Shown here: positions 57,801 through 62,900 of the stretch, in pieces | How the letters are laid out: every line of letters begins with the position of its first letter | Numbering within the stretch: the stretch's first letter is position 1 | Source: Branchiostoma floridae | Lineage: Eukaryota; Chordata; Leptocardii; Amphioxiformes; Branchiostomatidae | Direction of reading: 5' to 3' | Assembly (NCBI RefSeq): GCF_000003815.2 | Contig: NC_049988.1 | Coordinates: 21,186,434 to 21,250,433, forward strand | DNA length: 64,000 nt | Notes under the pieces: generated by a model | What the model saw: the letters and a program-made list of their open reading frames with translations, nothing else | What the model was told of the DNA's origin: nothing | Database searches by the model: none | Made by a program: the position numbers and the translations under genes

Positions 57801-59888
57801 GGGGCGGCAGCCATGATCTTCTGTACCAGGAGTTCTTACCTCTACTGCCCCATCTACTGCAGGGTAAGTTTGTTTGTTTGTTTGTTTGTTTGTTTTGCTC
57901 CATCGGGGGAGGCAGCCACGATCTTCTGTACCAGGAGTTCTTACCTCTACTACCACATCTACTGCAGGGTAAGTTTGTTTGTTTGTTTGTTTGTTTGTTT
58001 TGCTCCATCGGGGGCGGCAGCCACGATCTTCTGTACCAGGAGTTCTTACCTCTACTGCCCCATCTACTGCAGGGTAAGATTGTTTGTTTGTTTGTGCCTT
58101 TATTTAAACTCGATTGTCAAGTTTCCCATCAGGATTTGTTTATAGAATGGGGGGCACATGAGTGCAGCGAAGCCACATGGCAAGCAATGCTGGCGAAAGC
58201 ATTGTAGGTGGTCTGGAGGCATCATCCCATTAAAACTTTTGATTTGTGACCCTCAGAATTCAATGCACAGACAAACACATACACTTACCCTGTTACAGGA
58301 CTGAATAACCTGCAGAGCGGTCTCCATAAGCAGCACATGAAGGACTTGTTTGTCGAGCTGTGCCTGACCGTTCCCGTACGCCTTTCTTCGCTCCTGCCGT
58401 ACCTGCCGATGCTCATGGACCCGCTTGTCTCGGCGCTGAACGGATCGCAAACCTTGGTGAGCCAGGTAGGGTGCCGCCCGCGCGTGCTCCAGGCTCGGAA
58501 GGCTGTTTCCATGCCGACCGGACACTCCCCTCAGATCCCCTGTAACCACACGTTTCCGTTCATAATCATCATTTTCTAAATTCTTAAATCACCTTTTTTC
58601 TAAATACTTCAACCACCTGTTTGGATAAAATCATGTCCCGACGAGAATAACAGTGTAAAATTATCGTTTTCTTATTTTTAATCTTTTTCTGGTTTTTATT
58701 TTCCTAATTATTTCTTCCTTAGTGTCCAATGTCTGAATCAATTTTATTTTCACAGTGAGCAATTCTTACTCTTAACATTTTAAAAACTTGTCTGTTTCAA
58801 TGAGCTGTTTGGATTTTTCAGTTGTTTTGAGAATCGCCGTTCCCTTGTGTCAAGGTTTTATGAGTCACACATTTTTGCACTAATTTTGTAAAATCACAAA
58901 TTGTCTGAATATTCCTGGTTCCCACTTTGTGCTGTTCTGTTGAGAATTACAAGTCAAGAAATGATTAATATCAGTGCTCGAAATACCCACCTGCACACTT
59001 GCAAACGCAACCACATTTAGTTTGGCGCAATTTAATTTTAAACCCAGCTAGCACAGTGCATAACCTGAACTTTTGCAGTTGGAACACTGCTTTTCCCCCA
59101 CCTACGTTTAGAAGCTTTTGTATTTATTTCTTGATAAGATAAAGCATAAGTAGTTACATGTAACTGGAAAAAAAGATGATGGATAAGTAGCTGATTGGAA
59201 GACAGTAATAACTTGGAAGTGGGGCAACCTGAAATGTTGGTGACTTTACCTGGCATTTGACTTGAGTTGCTGCCTGGGCAACCTGGCTGAAAGAAGTATT
59301 TCGAGCACTGAACATGTTGTTCTGATTTGCGTTCCCAGTTCCATATGATCATGATTGTGCTCACAGTGATGTTATGTTGCAGGTTTCCACTGTCGCCCTG
59401 CATCTGGCTGTTTCCTCTGAAGTTTCTTTACCTTTATTACCTGTTTTCCTTTATATTGTGTGTGTGTACATCTGTGTATTTCGTATGTGTGCATGATTGG
59501 TTGGTTCTGTGTGCTTTGGTGAGCTCAACCCAAGAAGCTATATGGGTAGATTGTTATGATATTTGGTATGTGGGTACGTTTTGGAGGCCAATGATGATTT
59601 TTTGCCTCCTAGCAGATTCCGTTGGTTTTTTTTTGTAACCATCTTTTGGACATTGAGTGGTCTTCATGATTTTTTTTGTGACAGATAGTTTTTGACGTCA
59701 AGATGGAGTTGTGTAACAAAGTATATCAAAGTATATAAAAATATGAAATATTTTGGATGCAGTTTTAATCTAATCTGTGATTTGGGAGTCATTACATGAT
59801 TGACTAAAGATAGTGTTCTGTAGAAATGTCTAACATTAAGTTAATGAGGTTAAAGTCAATGTGCATCTTTACTCGGAAGGAGGTACAG

Positions 59889-59983
<95 letters not shown>

Positions 59984-62900
59984 TCTGTCTGTCTGTCTGT
60001 CTGTATGATGGTCAAGGACGATTTGGGGCCTGCTAACAGCTTTCTTGGTACTGCGGCTGAACTTCTGGTATTTATATACTCTGTTCTATACATGGTCATG
60101 ATATTTGGACGGTAGACGCTGTTTGACGTTTGGGCCCACAAGCAACTTACTTTGGTACTCAGGGGCATTTTTGTTGAAGGAAACTTAGTGGTAAATGGTA
60201 GGAACTTCATACATGTGACATAGCCAATATGTACAATGTAAGTTCATTCAAGGTGGCCATTTGATATGTTTAGACTACACATCATGTATAACTGTGGACA
60301 TTGTTTGCATAATCAATGATTAAATGCTAAGATAGCATTCTGCCAAAAGATGGGACTTACCTGCTTACTGTATATGTAATTTAGGCAAAAGACCACCAGT
60401 AATGCTAATTAGAATGTATTTGCATAATTTGTGAGATGCAATAAAGAAAGAAATTTACAGATTTTATAAATTTTTCCCTTTTCCCCTACCCAGGGCCTGC
60501 GCACCCTGGAGCTGTGTGTGGACAACCTGCAGCCGGAGTTCCTGTGGGACCACATCCAGCCGGTCAGGGCCGAGCTCATGCAGGTAAACACACAAACAAA
60601 CAAACAAACATTCAATTGGTCAGGGCCCAGCTCATGCAGGTAAACACACAAACAAACAAACAAACATTCAATTGGTCAGGGCCCAGCTCATGCAGGTAAA
60701 CACACAAACAAACAAACAAACAAACATTCAATTGGTCAGGGCCAAGCTCATGCAGGTAAACACACAAACAAACAAACAAACAAACATCCAGCCGGTCAGG
60801 GCCGAGCTCATGCAGGTAAACACACAAACACACAAACAAACAAACAAACAAAGATCCATCCTGTCAAGGCCGAGCTCATGCAGGTAAACAAACACACAAA
60901 CAAACAAACAAACATCCAGGCTTCAGGGCCGAGCTCATGCAGGTAAACAAACAAACAAACAAACAAACAAACATCCAGGCTTCAGGGCTGAGCTCATGCA
61001 GGTAAACAAACAAACAAACAATCAAACATCCAACCTGTACGGGCCGAACTCATGCAGGTAAACACACTAACAAACAAACAAACAAACATTCAGGCTTCAG
61101 GGCCGAGCTCATGCAGGTAAACAAACAAACAAACAAACAAAGCATATCTGGCCAGTCAAGGCTGAGCTCATGGTTCATCCAGTTTTGCAGAGTGAAGACC
61201 TTCTTGTTTGGACCAGCCACCCCCAGTCCTCAACCATTTTTCTTTTAGCTTCGGTCCCTTGAGTAGTTGTTGACCAAGCTTGTAAGAATCTTCACCTTTT
61301 CCCCCATCCTGCCCTGTATTCCACAGGCCCTGTGGCGAACCCTCCGGAATCCCGCAGAGAACATCGCTCAGGTGGCGTTCCGAGTCCTCGGGAAGTTTGG
61401 GGGAAACAATAGGAAGATGCTGATGGACCCGCAGAAGGTGGGAAGATGTTTGGTACATTGTACTGTACAGAGCTGTATTATGTGTCTACCCGGATGTGCA
61501 ACCTTCCTCTAGGTAAAGATGCAGTTGTGCATGAAGAAATGCTTTACCAAAAACCTTTTATTATTGATCATGAGCTAGCACCACACCTAGCTACACACCT
61601 TTGAAACTTTGTCTCTCTGAGGCTTTGCAGTCAAAGCTATGCCTGCACCACTGAAACTGTCTGAACATTACGATATACACAGTGTAAATGAAGCAACAGA
61701 TAGTGTACAAATATATAAATTTTCTGAAGGATGCTACCTGTTACCTCTGACTTTTAGATAGACTTTAGCCAGTTGCCTGATTTGTTAGGTACCACGTTAC
61801 CACATCAAGGCAAGTAGAGTTGTTAAGAGCCCCNNNNNNNNNNNNNNNNNNNNNNNNNNNNNNNNNNNNNNNNNNNNNNNNNNNNNNNNNNNNNNNNNNN
61901 NNNNNNNNNNNNNNNNNNNNNNNNNNNNNNNNNGGTCAGCTTTTATTTTTATGTTACAATTTTAAGACCTTTTATCTGTGCACAAAATAAAGCGCTTACC
62001 AAGAAGCTTTCGATCAGTCTTTTGATCCTTCTCAAGTTGAAATGACCCAAAGCCTAAGTCACACATCCGGACCGGAAGTGTGATGTCAGCAAAGGGTCAA
62101 AGGTGCTTGGCTGTCGGTATCGGCCCCCATCTCGGTTGAGGGAAAGTTGTATTGTGTTGTGGCAATCTCAATGCAATGTGTAAGTTGAGGAAACACTGCC
62201 ATTTACAAAACAAAACAAAACAAAACAACAAGAAGCAAGTTTTGTTCCGTTGCCAGGTGATTGACACGGCCGTGAGCATCCTGAAGACCCCAAATGTGGA
62301 CATGTACTACCGACGGCAGGCGCTGGAGGTCATCAAGGGCTTCCTGGTGGGCATGATGAGTCTGGAGGACAACAAACTGTCTCTGCACCAGCTTCTGGCA
62401 CACCAGAGGTGAGAGGGCATCGGTCACTGAGGGTGGGAGGTCTAGGGTAAGGGGTGAGAGGTCATCAAGGGGTTCCTGGTGGGCATGATGAGTCTGGAGG
62501 ACAACAAACTGTCTCTGCACCAGCTGTTGGCACACCAGAGGTGAGAGGGCATGGGTCACTGGGGTTGCAGGTCATGGGTCACCAGAGGTGAGAGGTCATG
62601 GGTTGCCGGGCTGGGAGGTCAAATGTCACCTGGGTTGGGAGGTCATCAAGGGCTTCCTGGTGGGCATGATGAGTCTGGAGGACAACAAACTGTCTCTGCA
62701 CCAGCTGTTGGCACACCAGAGGTGAGAGGGCATGGGTCACTGGGGTGGGAGGTCATGGGTCACCAGGGGTGGGAGGTAAGTGGTGGAAGGTCATTCAGGG
62801 CTTCCTGATCGGCAAGATGAGCTGCTGGCACACCAGAGGTCATGGGTCATTAGGGTGAGAGGTCAAGAAGGGCTTCTTGGTGGTTGGAAGGCTAGGAAGT

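Noticed and set aside
57425-58008. Minus-strand frames rich in NKQT
   Set aside because: Antisense of exon 23 copies and TTTG microsatellite.
60409-60887. Frames of VCLFVCVFTC and TQTNKQTN type
   Set aside because: Products of AAAC spacers in the exon 25 donor array.
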